DNA from: Synechococcus sp. MW101C3
GTDB taxonomy: Bacteria > Cyanobacteriota > Cyanobacteriia > PCC-6307 > Cyanobiaceae
Direction: 5' to 3'
NCBI RefSeq assembly: GCF_002252635.1
Contig: NZ_NQKX01000004.1
Coordinates: forward strand, 124,001 to 188,000
DNA: 64,000 nucleotides
The stretch's first letter is position 1. Each line of letters begins with the position of its first letter. The notes under the pieces were generated by a model. It worked only from the letters and a program-made list of their open reading frames with translations. It searched no databases and was not told the origin of the DNA. The translations under genes were made by a program, and so were the position numbers. This document shows, in pieces, positions 44,725 through 53,131 of this stretch.

Positions 44725-46311
44725 TCAGCCCTTGGCTGGTTCAAGAGCTTCATCATGGTGCCGCTGCAGGAGGCTCTTTGGGAGCGGTCCCTCCAAATGT
44801 TCCCAAGGCAACAACTTTTCATGGGGCCAGCGCTGGTGGATCACCTCCTGCCAAGGCGGTGGTGACGGCAGCGCAGCGGGTGCGGCGGCCAGCGCGTCGC
44901 GATAGGCCGCCTTCCAGCCGCCCAGCTGCCCGTGACGGCCGCGCACGGCGGCGATCACCGGCGCCAGGCGCCGGTCACTGCGGGAGAGCAACGCCTGGAT
45001 CACGCTCCAGCCGTAGCTCTCAGGCCGCAGCTCGATGCCCTTGGGTTGAAGGCGGCGGGCCAGCCGCTTGAGCCGCTTCTCCGCTTCCGGCCGCACCCCT
45101 TCCCACTGGAAGGGGGTGTGGGCCTTGGGCACAAAGGTGCTGACGCCGAGGCTGAGCCGCAGCCCCGGCGTGGCCGCCTTGATGGCGAGCAGCAGATCGG
45201 CGGTGGCTTCGATGTCGGCGTCGTCTTCCGTGGGCAGGCCGGCCATGCCGTAGAGCTTCAGGCCGCTGAGCCCGCCTTCCTTGGCGTAGCGGGCGGCGGC
45301 GAAGATCTCCTCGGTGGCGAGCTTCTTGTTCACCACCCGGCGCATGCGTTCGCTGCCGCTTTCGATCGCGATCGTGAGCGACTTGCTGCCGCGCTTGGCC
45401 AGGATCCGCCCCAGCTGGGGGGTCACGGTGGCAGCCCGCACGGAGCTGACGCTCACGCGCGTGCCCTCGAAGCGATCACCATCGAGCCAGGTGAGCAGAT
45501 CGGCGAACTGCGGGTGCTGGGTGACGGAGGCCCCCAGCAGGCCCAGCCGCTGGGTGGCGGTGAGGCCCTTCTCCACGGCGGGGATGAGGCCGTCGTCGAG
45601 GGAGGGGGTGCGGAAGGGCAGGGTGAGGTAGCTGGCCAGGCAGAAGCGGCAGAGCTCCGGGCAGCTGCGCACCACTTCCACCATGTGGATGGAGGGCCAG
45701 GCCGCCTCCGGGGTGATCACGGTGGAGTGGCTGAGGGTGTTGCCGCGCCAGGTCTGCTTGGCGATGGTGGCCGGTAGGCCCGGCTCGATCGGCTCCACCG
45801 CCAGCAGCTCACCCGCTGCGCCGTAGCGAGGGGCGTAGAGCGATGGCACGTAGATCCCCGGGATCTGGGCCAGTGCCCGCAGTCGCTCAGCCCGCGGCTC
45901 CTGGCGCCGGGCCTGGACGGCATCGATGAAGGCGGGCAGCAGCAGCTCGCCATCGCCCAGCAGCACCGCATCAAAGAAGGGCGCCAGCGGTTCGGGGTTG
46001 GCGGTGAGCACCGGACCGCCGCCGAACACGATCGGATCGCGCTCGCCCCGCTCCTGGCTCCAGAGCGGAATGCCCAGCTGCTCCAGCAGATCGAGCAGCA
46101 CGGGGCCATCGAGCTCCCAGCTGAGCGACAGGCCGAACAGATCAAGCTGGCGGTGGGGCGGATCGCCCTGGTCGGTGAACAGGCGCCGCACATCCACATC
46201 GCTGCGGCTGGCCAGGCTGGCCCACACCACCTGGTATCCCAGGCTGGTGATCCCCACTGAATAGGTGCTCGGAAAGGCCAGCACCGCCTTCAGCGCCCCC
46301 AGCTCCGGCAC
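44725..46311 (-). CDS. Cobalamin-type radical SAM protein
   Basis: A 528-residue radical SAM protein with an N-terminal B12-binding-like domain ([18 protein letters not shown], then [20 protein letters not shown]). The radical SAM cluster motif CPELCRFC lies in [17 protein letters not shown], about residue 225. The later [16 protein letters not shown] and [13 protein letters not shown] blocks match a cyanobacterial family of unknown substrate (TIGR03960-like). The start is a GTG at 46311; the frame continues upstream without a better start. This is the last core gene before the integron. Confidence 0.85.
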   Translation of the reverse strand: MPELGALKAVLAFPSTYSVGITSLGYQVVWASLASRSDVDVRRLFTDQGDPPHRQLDLFGLSLSWELDGPVLLDLLEQLGIPLWSQERGERDPIVFGGGPVLTANPEPLAPFFDAVLLGDGELLLPAFIDAVQARRQEPRAERLRALAQIPGIYVPSLYAPRYGAAGELLAVEPIEPGLPATIAKQTWRGNTLSHSTVITPEAAWPSIHMVEVVRSCPELCRFCLASYLTLPFRTPSLDDGLIPAVEKGLTATQRLGLLGASVTQHPQFADLLTWLDGDRFEGTRVSVSSVRAATVTPQLGRILAKRGSKSLTIAIESGSERMRRVVNKKLATEEIFAAARYAKEGGLSGLKLYGMAGLPTEDDADIEATADLLLAIKAATPGLRLSLGVSTFVPKAHTPFQWEGVRPEAEKRLKRLARRLQPKGIELRPESYGWSVIQALLSRSDRRLAPVIAAVRGRHGQLGGWKAAYRDALAAAPAALPSPPPWQEVIHQRWPHEKLLPWEHLEGPLPKSLLQRHHDEALEPAKG

Positions 46312-46468
46312 GGCGGGCTCAAACAGCAGGGTTTCCTGATTCAGGGGTGGAGGTGCCGGCCGGGAGTGGTCAGTCTGGAGCTTGAGCGACCGGGTGGGCT
46401 GCCATGGCCCATGGGGGAGGAAATGGACGGCCGCGGGAATCCTTGGGGTGTGCTCCTCTGGCCAGCGA

Positions 46469-46902
46469 ATGACCGCCCCTCGCCCTGCTGGCTTGATCCA
46501 GCGCTACCGGGAGGAGCTGCAGGTGCGGCACTACGCCCGCCGGACCGTGAAGACCTACGAGCAGTGGCTGCGCCGCTTTCTGCGCTTTCACGGCCTGCGA
46601 CACCCACGGGAGATGGGCTGTTCCGAGGTGAATGCCTTCCTCAATCACCTAGCGGTGGACCTGCAGGTGAGTGCCTCAACCCAGAACCAGGCCTTGAGTG
46701 CGCTGCTGTTGCTGGAGTGAGCAAAGTTGCCAGCTGCCATACGTTTCGCCATTCCTTTGCCACGCACCTTCTGGAACGGGGCCAGGACATCCGTACGATC
46801 CAGGAATTGTTGGGTCATCAGGATGTGAGCACCACGATGATCTACACCCATGTGCTCAACCGTGGACCCCTAGGCGTGAGCAGCCCCGCAGACTTTATGT
46901 AA
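46469..46902 (+). pseudogene. intI: Integron integrase IntI, internally deleted
   Basis: Two fragments in different frames match the ends of integron integrases. 46469-46720 encodes 83 residues of the N-terminal DNA-binding domain ([22 protein letters not shown] and [14 protein letters not shown]), ending at a TGA. 46717-46902 encodes the C-terminal 61 residues with the tyrosine recombinase HxxR box ([13 protein letters not shown]), [14 protein letters not shown] with the nucleophilic Tyr, and the IntI-like end [14 protein letters not shown]. Compared with IntI1, about 180-190 central residues are missing, including the first catalytic Arg and the IntI-specific extra domain. The gene is therefore inactive as it stands. 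It reads towards the cassettes, opposite to class 1 integrons. Confidence 0.88.
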
Positions 46903-47273
46903 CTGCACGAACATGTGGTTCACTGACCAGAGAACCACATGAGTGTTCTCCTTAAGGTTAGGAAGGATCTAGGCTGCTTGGGATTTTTCGACGAGACGCA
47001 TCCACACGATGGACTTGGTTCACAGAAGCAACGGAGTTAGTCGGGCTGGTTCTCAGAACCGTCCAATGACAAGTTGGACTGCCAATTGTAAATAGCTACT
47101 ACAGTATTGCACACGCTGGATCACTAATACGCCGAATTCGGTTGATGTCATTTCTAGAATTCGCTTATCCCAATCTGCCTTGCAACATCTTTGCTTAACA
47201 TGTCCAGCATATGCGCATCCCGTGGTTCCGCCTTGGTCTATGATGATGCCGTTCTTGACTTTCCCTAATTATC
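46903..47273. promoter_or_regulatory. attI region between broken intI and first cassette gene
   Basis: This 371-bp gap has no gene. It holds a perfect 10-bp inverted repeat at 46912-46921 and 46932-46941 with a 10-nt loop. Two GTTAG-type sites lie at 46957 (GTTAGGA) and 47036 (GTTAGTC). The attI core is at 47061-47079. The two upstream GTTAG sites could be accessory IntI-binding repeats, which is inference. After 47080 the first cassette begins with 194 bp of leader; no convincing promoter hexamers were seen. Confidence 0.5.
47061..47079 (+). other. attI recombination core
   Basis: The 19-bp sequence reads GTCCAA, a 7-base spacer ending ACAAG, then TTGGAC: an inverted pair of IntI boxes. The class 1 attI core has the same layout (CTAA, a 7-base spacer containing ACAAAG, TTAG). 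The simple site GTTGGAC is at 47073-47079. Cutting after its G gives a cassette beginning TTGGAC, and the first attC downstream has the perfectly complementary R'' box GTCCAAC at 47929. That match supports this as the insertion point. Confidence 0.8.
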
Positions 47274-47558
47274 ATGAAGTTCTTGCAATCAGTAGGTCTA
47301 GTACTGGCTACGTTGACCTGTTCACATGCAGCTAGCGCTGCCAGCGTTTTCACTTTCAGCAATGGCTGCGAGATGACCTGCAGTGGAAGTTGGAGTTTTG
47401 GGCCCAATGGTGGTGTTTCGTGCAATGGCACAATTACAAACAAGACATCGAGTTGCCCCAAGCGTGTGCAGGCTGCGCCGATAGAATCGGAGAAGTCGCG
47501 TACTGCTGCTCCCTCGACGCAGCAGAACAACCAGACTTTTTGCAACGACGGCAGGTAG
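47274..47558 (+). CDS. Small secreted Cys-containing protein (cassette 1)
   Basis: A 94-residue protein with a clear signal peptide (MKFLQSVGLVLATLTCSHAASA) and a short mature domain. The mature part has four or five cysteines (for example NGCEMTCSG, VSCNG, SSCPK, FCND) and a Ser/Gln-rich tail. It is probably exported and disulphide-bonded; I do not recognise the family. It is the first cassette gene, nearest to attI, the position usually best expressed in integrons. Confidence 0.6.
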   Translation: MKFLQSVGLVLATLTCSHAASAASVFTFSNGCEMTCSGSWSFGPNGGVSCNGTITNKTSSCPKRVQAAPIESEKSRTAAPSTQQNNQTFCNDGR

Positions 47559-47928
47559 GCAACCTTAGCGCCTAGCCAGAGCTTTGATGGCTCGCCCTGA
47601 TTGATGCACAATTAGATCTTTTCGGCGTGGATGTATCGTGCGCAGTCAATACCTTATTTGGCAAATGATCGGCTCTTATTGTTGCTCTCCATGACTTTTC
47701 TTCATTGATATGTCATGTTGCTCTTGCTATGGGCGTAATGACTTAGGGTCCTCAGTGCGTGTCGACGAAGCTTAGCCTCCACGTCGTACATGCTTACAGC
47801 TTGCTGCCCTATGGAATACTCGCTTAGGGCGTCAACTCTTCTGCAGCTTGCCTTATCTCACATATTATTGAAACTCGCGCCCTGTAAACGCCATTATGCA
47901 TTTTCTTGATATGACACTCAGCGTCATC
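47559..47928. other. Non-coding 3' part of cassette 1
   Basis: This 370-bp stretch between the small secreted gene and the first attC has frequent stops in all frames and no feature I can support. A faint GCCTAGC followed 42 bp later by ATTAGAT near 47570-47620 might be an eroded attC, which would make this two fused cassettes. The stem arms do not pair, so I do not call it. Confidence 0.4.
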
Positions 47929-48017
47929 GTCCAACAATGCCATTCACCAGTGCCGCCACCAGAGGGTAACCGCGATATATAAAGCCCTCTGCGGCCTGGT
48001 GATGGCAAGAGTTAGAC
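47929..48017 (+). other. attC site 1 (89 bp)
   Basis: R'' GTCCAAC (47929-47935) and R' GTTAGAC (48011-48017) flank imperfect arms TGCCATTCACCAGTGCC and GGCCTGGTGATGGCA that pair with extrahelical bases. This is stem family A of the array. Confidence 0.92.
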
Positions 48018-48073
48018 CGTCAGCAGCTGCTGTCAGCAGACCCCATCCTCCAACTGATTTTCCCCAAACTCTC

Positions 48074-48613
48074 ATGGCAAACTTGCTCTACGTCGATAAC
48101 TCCAACGTATGGATCGAAGGCATGCATGTCTCCGCCGTTGAGAAAGGGCTTGCGCCTGATGTTTGGGCAGCAGCTCAAAACAAGATCTGCGACTACGATT
48201 GGCAACTTGATTTCGGAAAGCTTTTTGGATTTGCTGGCGGCGACGCGTCTGAGGTTAAAAAAGCCATGCTATTTGGCTCACGCCCTCCAAAGAATGACTC
48301 ACTTTGGGTAGCGGCTGAGCGAAAGGGTTTTGAAGTTGTCGTCTATGACAGAAACAAGGCTGGCAAAGAAAAGAAGATCGATACAGATATCGTTGCATGC
48401 ATGATGGAGGACTCATACGAGATCCTGGTGATTGGCGAGGATGAGATTACCCTGGTCTCCGGAGATGCCGATTACGTTCCAGCCATAGAAAAACTTAAGC
48501 GCAGAGGAATTGCGGTTAATGTCGTCTTTTGGGATCATGCCGCTCGCGAACTTAAAGAAGTTGCTAGCAAGTTTGTCAGCCTCAATGAATACCTCTGGCT
48601 AGTTACAAGGTGA
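48074..48613 (+). CDS. NYN domain (PIN-like) ribonuclease candidate (cassette 2)
   Basis: A 179-residue protein of the NYN family, PIN-like nucleases often acting on RNA. The acidic active-site pattern is complete: D8 and N11 in LLYVDNSNVWIEG, D103 and D105 in KKIDTDIVACM, and D131/D133 in TLVSGDADYVP. The ATG at 48074 follows the cassette boundary by 62 bp. The protein fills the whole domain without extra modules. In an integron cassette a stand-alone nuclease could be a toxin, defence or RNA-processing gene; no antitoxin is next to it. Function inferred from family only. Confidence 0.85.
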   Translation: MANLLYVDNSNVWIEGMHVSAVEKGLAPDVWAAAQNKICDYDWQLDFGKLFGFAGGDASEVKKAMLFGSRPPKNDSLWVAAERKGFEVVVYDRNKAGKEKKIDTDIVACMMEDSYEILVIGEDEITLVSGDADYVPAIEKLKRRGIAVNVVFWDHAARELKEVASKFVSLNEYLWLVTR

Positions 48614-48663
48614 GAGTCTATTGAGGTCTACCGTCAAGCGCATGTCTGTATAGCCATTAAGCG

Positions 48664-48748
48664 GTCTAACATCCAGATACAGAAGACGGGAGCGAAGGTT
48701 TGCTTCTGTGCTCAGATCCTTTCCCGCTTCTGATCTGGAGCGTTAGAC
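48664..48748 (+). other. attC site 2 (85 bp)
   Basis: R'' GTCTAAC (48664-48670) and R' GTTAGAC (48742-48748). Arms ATCCAGATACAGAAGACGGG and CCCGCTTCTGATCTGG pair with bulges (stem family B). It ends cassette 2. Confidence 0.93.
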
Positions 48749-48783
48749 CCACTCCCCAGACCTGACTAGACTGGCCTAAAGCT

Positions 48784-50133
48784 ATGAGCATGATGGACGA
48801 CTCAGAAACAATCCAGCCAGATGGAGTCACCACGGATGAGGTCATTGACTCTTCTGACGAAGGAGATCTCACGCTAGAGGGGACAAAGCCAACCATCAAG
48901 CTTGACAAGAATGATCGGAGCCTATCCGAGTTCCATCGTTGGTATACCAAAGACAGGATCATCGTAGACCCTGAGTGGCAACGGAAATATGTATGGGATC
49001 GCAAGAGAGCCTCAAGGCTTGTCGAATCATTTTTAATTGATCTGCCTGTACCAGTCATTTATTTGGCTGTCAACGACGACGGCAAGTACGAAGTCATTGA
49101 CGGACTCCAGCGCCTTACTTCCATATTTGACTACTTCGAGAATGGATATGCATTAACTGGCTTGGAGATCAGGAAGGAACTTGTAGGGAAGCAATTTTCA
49201 GAGCTTGATACCGAGCTTCAGTCAAAACTTGAGGATGCGACCCTCAGAACTTTTGAGCTTAGCCAGACAGCTCCAAAAGATTTGATGTTTATCATCTTTG
49301 AGCGCCTCAACACGGGAGGCATGGCGCTTAACGATATGGAGATTCGTAATTGTCTCTATCGAGGTGGGCTTAATGACTTGATTAAGGAGCTTTGCCAGCT
49401 CGAAGAGTTTAAGAACTCAGCGGGGCAGAGCGGCCTTGACAAGAGGATGGCAGACCGCACTCTAATCCTTCGCTATTTAGCGTTCTATCAGATGACCTAC
49501 ACAAAGGCGAAGAAGGGCTTAAAAGCATTTTTCAACGAGTTTTTTACTACCTATCGAAATCCCACCGCAGAAAAGACGAAGGAGTTTAGAGGGGCGTTTA
49601 AACATGCGATGCGTGCTTGCCAAACGGTGTTTGGGAATAAGGCCTTTCGCCTTCGGCGCGTCTACGAAAAAGGCGGCGGAGAATGGGCTTCTCGCATTAA
49701 CGCCTCTATCTTCCAAGTTATATCAGTGTCGTTTAACGACTACGATATTGGCATAATCACTAGATCGGCGGACAGCATTTATGAGGCCTACATCGACTTG
49801 ATCGAAGCCGATGAAAGATGGGTCGCGTCGGTCACGGCGGCCACAGGTGACTATTCTCGTATAGAGTATGCGTTTGAAACTTGGCAAGCCCGACTCAAAG
49901 ATGCGGTGTCTGGCGAAAGGGCAAATGATGCAGTTCGTCTCTTTAGCCGAAGGTTGAAAGAAGAGATGTTTGAAGCCGATAATTCGTGTTCGATATGCGG
50001 CCAAAAGATTGTTATGCTAAATGATGCCGCGCTTGACCACAATCTTCAATACTGGAAGGGCGGTGAGACGGTTCCTGTGAATGCTCGCTTGGCTCACCGT
50101 ACGTGTAACTGGAAGCGTGGCAAAGGGGTCTAA
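48784..50133 (+). CDS. DUF262-HNH nuclease, GmrSD/type IV restriction-like (cassette 3)
   Basis: A 449-residue protein. The N-terminal DUF262 domain has the conserved QRKYVWD, DGLQR (106-110) and FERLNTGG (172-179) motifs that bind and hydrolyse nucleotide in GmrS-like proteins. The C-terminus is an HNH nuclease: C402-x2-C405, D418-H419, then H438-x2-C441-N442. Single-chain DUF262-HNH proteins are related to GmrSD, BrxU and SspE defence nucleases that act on modified phage DNA, so antiphage defence is the likely role (inference). The stop codon TAA lies inside the R'' box of its attC, a tight cassette fit. ATGs at 48790 and 48793 are alternative starts. Confidence 0.87.
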   Translation: MSMMDDSETIQPDGVTTDEVIDSSDEGDLTLEGTKPTIKLDKNDRSLSEFHRWYTKDRIIVDPEWQRKYVWDRKRASRLVESFLIDLPVPVIYLAVNDDGKYEVIDGLQRLTSIFDYFENGYALTGLEIRKELVGKQFSELDTELQSKLEDATLRTFELSQTAPKDLMFIIFERLNTGGMALNDMEIRNCLYRGGLNDLIKELCQLEEFKNSAGQSGLDKRMADRTLILRYLAFYQMTYTKAKKGLKAFFNEFFTTYRNPTAEKTKEFRGAFKHAMRACQTVFGNKAFRLRRVYEKGGGEWASRINASIFQVISVSFNDYDIGIITRSADSIYEAYIDLIEADERWVASVTAATGDYSRIEYAFETWQARLKDAVSGERANDAVRLFSRRLKEEMFEADNSCSICGQKIVMLNDAALDHNLQYWKGGETVPVNARLAHRTCNWKRGKGV

Positions 50134-50219
50134 CCAGCCCCTTGAGTGGACAGGCCCTCGCAGACTATCTGCAGTGCCACCCCAGTCTTCTTGCCTGCCA
50201 CTCAGGGGCAGCGTTATAC
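50128..50219 (+). other. attC site 3 (92 bp)
   Basis: R'' GTCTAAC (50128-50134) and R' GTTATAC (50213-50219). Arms CCCCTTGAGTGGACAGG and CCTGCCACTCAGGGG pair almost fully. This stem is unlike the others in the array. Confidence 0.92.
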
Positions 50220-50269
50220 AGGCGCACCTATCCTATACTCCCGATCAATCCCAACGGTTCTCTATTTCC

Positions 50270-51355
50270 ATGAACGAGATCCAGGCCTCAAAGCTCTTCG
50301 GCCAACTGCCTGAGGTCCTTCAGGCTTATCTGGCTCAGCGATCTGGAGAATACGGCATCCCTCCGCACGACCTCCTGAGAAAGATACCCGAGGGACTTCA
50401 TGACAATCCGCTGGAGATCTTTAACTTCCTCAAGGAAAAGCATATATCTCATATCACAGCAATTTCCAATGGAGGCAGTCCTGATTCATTCATGAATTGG
50501 GTCTTTGAAGATGGGGCCGCCAATAGTGCACGCAACAATGATCCAATGAATATCTTGGAGTTTCTAAATGCACAAGCGGATGCAAGATTGGATTCAATGG
50601 TAGTTGAATTTGGCATCCCTGATCCAGGTACATCCGGTTTCAATCAGCAGTTTGCTGAATTCTTTGGCGTTGAGCAACTGGAATCTGCCCCAGACTTCTC
50701 TGATGTGGGAAATGCTATCCAGGACATTGCTGGGGGTGATCAGATTGTTCGCGAAGCCGCACATCAAGCCTTGCAAGATAGCTTATTTGATGTTGGAGTG
50801 CCTGTCGGTTATGTAACGGTTCGGGGATTGCGCACAGTATGGCCCTTTCTTAGATCTGTAGATTGGAAGCGATTCAGAGCTGATTCGCAATACAGGAACG
50901 CGATGGTATCTAGAGCATTGATGACATTTCGAAATGGAGGATGGAAAGAGGCTGCTAAAGCAGTAGTTGTGGGCTTCCTGATTGCAGCTTTCCCTCCCCT
51001 CTCATACATGATGGCTGCTCTTGGCTTAACAGGAGTTGCCTCAATTGGTATTCGCTGGCTTGCCACTCACCATGGTCTGCTCCCAACAGGAGTGGCGGCC
51101 GCCCTCAATATGATTGCTGGCTTCCTCGAAAGAGTGGCAGGTTTCCTCAGGAATGTCCTCGTGCTTGTTGAAAAGATCGTTGACGTTGTTATTGAAGCTG
51201 GTTCTACAGCTGTGAAGAAGATTGTTCAGGGCGGACAGCAGTTTATTAGCTCTGTTTCTAAGACAGCCAAAGCACTTGCTAATGGAGTAGCGACAATTGC
51301 AAAGTCTATCTCCTCTTGGGTCTTTGGCTGGTTCTGCAGGCCGGCCTTTGCGTAA
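50270..51355 (+). CDS. Unknown 361-residue protein with hydrophobic/amphipathic C-terminus (cassette 4)
   Basis: I do not recognise this family. The first 200 residues are soluble and mixed helical (FGQLPEVLQAYLAQRSGEYG, DVGNAIQDIAGGDQ). Residues about 224-262 are strongly hydrophobic (VVVGFLIAAFPPLSYMMAALGL). The last 90 residues form long amphipathic helices rich in Val/Ala/Lys (FLRNVLVLVEKIVDVVIEAG, ending SSWVFGWF). Such tails occur in membrane-acting proteins, but no function is claimed. The ATG at 50270 lies 56 bp after the cassette boundary and the stop lies 18 bp before R''. Confidence 0.7.
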   Translation: MNEIQASKLFGQLPEVLQAYLAQRSGEYGIPPHDLLRKIPEGLHDNPLEIFNFLKEKHISHITAISNGGSPDSFMNWVFEDGAANSARNNDPMNILEFLNAQADARLDSMVVEFGIPDPGTSGFNQQFAEFFGVEQLESAPDFSDVGNAIQDIAGGDQIVREAAHQALQDSLFDVGVPVGYVTVRGLRTVWPFLRSVDWKRFRADSQYRNAMVSRALMTFRNGGWKEAAKAVVVGFLIAAFPPLSYMMAALGLTGVASIGIRWLATHHGLLPTGVAAALNMIAGFLERVAGFLRNVLVLVEKIVDVVIEAGSTAVKKIVQGGQQFISSVSKTAKALANGVATIAKSISSWVFGWFCRPAFA

Positions 51356-51373
51356 TTCCTTTAAATCATTGCT

Positions 51374-51460
51374 GTATAACATCCAAATTCAGAAGACGGG
51401 TGCAAATGTTGTTGGCATTGCATGGGGATTGCTGCCCGCTTCTGATTTGGAGCGTTAGAC
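51374..51460 (+). other. attC site 4 (87 bp)
   Basis: R'' GTATAAC (51374-51380), perfectly complementary to the cassette 4 start TTATAC, and R' GTTAGAC (51454-51460). The arms are family B, close to attC site 2. Confidence 0.93.
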
Positions 51461-51538
51461 TTATCAGCAACAGATACTGCCATAAACCGTCTAGACCCAT
51501 GCCAAGCGGGGACAGGCTTCTTTTGACGCGAAAAAGCC

Positions 51539-52636
51539 CTATTGCCGAGGATCCTTTTCGACGCAGATTAAAGAATCTACTTCTACGATCAACCGATCAT
51601 ATTTAACGGCTTTGGGTCGAAGAAGAGTGCTGCAGAGATAGTTTGCTATATCTTCTAACTGCGATTTAGTTATCTCCTTCTTTGTTATCTTCTTCATTTT
51701 TTCGTGGATGCTAGTGGCTTCAGAGAGACTTCGGAATGTTGCTGCTCGCTCCTTTCTGAAGTCTTTGGGCCAGTCTTTCTCTTCTGATTGCAAATAATAA
51801 TACTGCGCCTCGGCAACAATCGAAGCCGCCCCAAAGATAATCGCCGTTCTCCCCTTGCCCTCATGCTGGAGTAGCCGACACATCGCCTTGTAGATCTTTG
51901 ATCGTGCGAGAAGAATAAGTGCCTCATTCTGAATTTGGTTGGGGTAGCCCCTCGCGAGTAGGTTATTGAGGAATCCCCAGGCTTCATCATATCTGCCAAG
52001 TTTCTGTAGATAGGAGGGCAGCCTTAGATAAGTGTCAATGCCATAGCTCACAGAAGAGTTCTCGATTTTCTTGTATGCCTCTTTTAAGACTAGAACGGCT
52101 GCTGGCACGTTCCCATCTCGGTAGAGTTCTGTCGCTACCTTGAGGGTTTCGCTGGCCTGCAGTGATTGTACATAATCGATGATGTTGCCAGAATCTGTCC
52201 GAGTGTGTATGATTGCACTTTGTGCAACCCCTTTCCCCTTATCGGAGCAGATCCAGGTAGCTCTATCGGTGTCATGGGGCTTGATTAATCCTTCACTCAT
52301 AAGTTGGCTAACGAATGTCCTGGCATTCCCGCCAACTAAATGTCGATAATACTCAAGACCACTATAGTATTCGATCATCTCTCTGGATAGAGGGGTATCG
52401 AGAAACTTTTTTAGAAACTGTACCTGTCCTGCGCTCAGCCTTGGCTGCGGTTCGTTGGATTGTGTAGGGCTGGTGGCATTGCCTCCGTCGAGTAATCGAC
52501 GATCAAGGGGAGGTGGGGGCGGAGGTGGTGGCGGAATGCCCAGCACCGTTCGGGAAAGACTTCCGCTATGTCGCCTGCATCGTGGGCATTCTGTTGCATG
52601 GCTGGGGAGTTCTTCCCCGCATTCGATGCAGATCAT
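51539..52636 (-). CDS. Zinc-ribbon, poly-proline protein, reverse-oriented (cassette 5)
   Basis: A 365-residue protein transcribed against the array, so it must carry its own promoter. The N-terminus is a zinc ribbon (C3, C6, C17, C20), followed by nine consecutive prolines (35-43). A small winged-helix-like segment comes next (LSAGQVQFLKKFLDTPLSREM, FVSQLMSEGLIKPHD). The C-terminal half is helical and TPR-like (YLQKLGRYDEAWGFLNNLLARG). I do not recognise the family. A regulatory or sensor role would be speculation. Confidence 0.72.
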   Translation of the reverse strand: MICIECGEELPSHATECPRCRRHSGSLSRTVLGIPPPPPPPPPLDRRLLDGGNATSPTQSNEPQPRLSAGQVQFLKKFLDTPLSREMIEYYSGLEYYRHLVGGNARTFVSQLMSEGLIKPHDTDRATWICSDKGKGVAQSAIIHTRTDSGNIIDYVQSLQASETLKVATELYRDGNVPAAVLVLKEAYKKIENSSVSYGIDTYLRLPSYLQKLGRYDEAWGFLNNLLARGYPNQIQNEALILLARSKIYKAMCRLLQHEGKGRTAIIFGAASIVAEAQYYYLQSEEKDWPKDFRKERAATFRSLSEATSIHEKMKKITKKEITKSQLEDIANYLCSTLLRPKAVKYDRLIVEVDSLICVEKDPRQ

Positions 52637-52991
52637 TGTTACCTCCCACCTGTTCGAGGATTACCTTAAGTCTACTGATGCGATGCTTGCCTGTTGGCTT
52701 TCGGCTGGCTCTGGCGGTTTCTGACTCTTGGGTGTTTGTCATTGGAAAGTTTGAAGGAGCCAGTTTTGCTTAGCGACCACGGTCGTGTGAACTTTGTTCA
52801 ACCTGCTAGAGAAGCACAAACAGGGTGAGAGACTTTTCGATATGATCAAGTTTTTTCGAATCAGGCGGGATCGCCATGAAGCAAGTCACGATCCTCGGCA
52901 CCACCTTGAATGCTGTTGTCATATCCACCAAGCTCAACCATAGTCAGCACTATCCCAGATTGCACGAGTCCTGCAGATATAAACCAAGAAA
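52637..52991. other. Leader region of the reverse gene in cassette 5
   Basis: 355 bp with no supported gene. It must contain the promoter of the minus-strand zinc-ribbon gene, but I could not pick convincing -35/-10 boxes. A plus-strand open frame from 52876 runs into the attC and is probably chance. Confidence 0.4.
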
Positions 52992-53081
52992 GTCTAACAA
53001 TGCCATCCACCTGTGCCGCCTCCGAATGAACCTTTTACACCCCTCGGTCTATCCGCGGCCAGGTGATGGCAAGCGTTAGCT
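52992..53081 (+). other. attC site 5 (90 bp)
   Basis: R'' GTCTAAC (52992-52998) complements the cassette 5 start. R' is GTTAGCT (53075-53081). The arms TGCCATCCACCTGTGCCGC and GCGGCCAGGTGATGGCA are family A. Confidence 0.92.
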
Positions 53082-53131
53082 GCACAGGAAGGCCGAGGTC
53101 GGTATCGTTGATGTGATGGTGGCGCTTTCGG

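Noticed and set aside
47193-47199. GCTTAAC as an attC R'' box before the first cassette gene
   Set aside because: It fits the consensus, but no complementary GTTAAGC-type box or pairing arm follows within 150 bp.
52876-53079. A 67-codon plus-strand frame starting in cassette 5 and running through the attC
   Set aside because: It reads through the whole attC stem, and the residues encoded there simply follow the attC sequence. No ribosome site is convincing.
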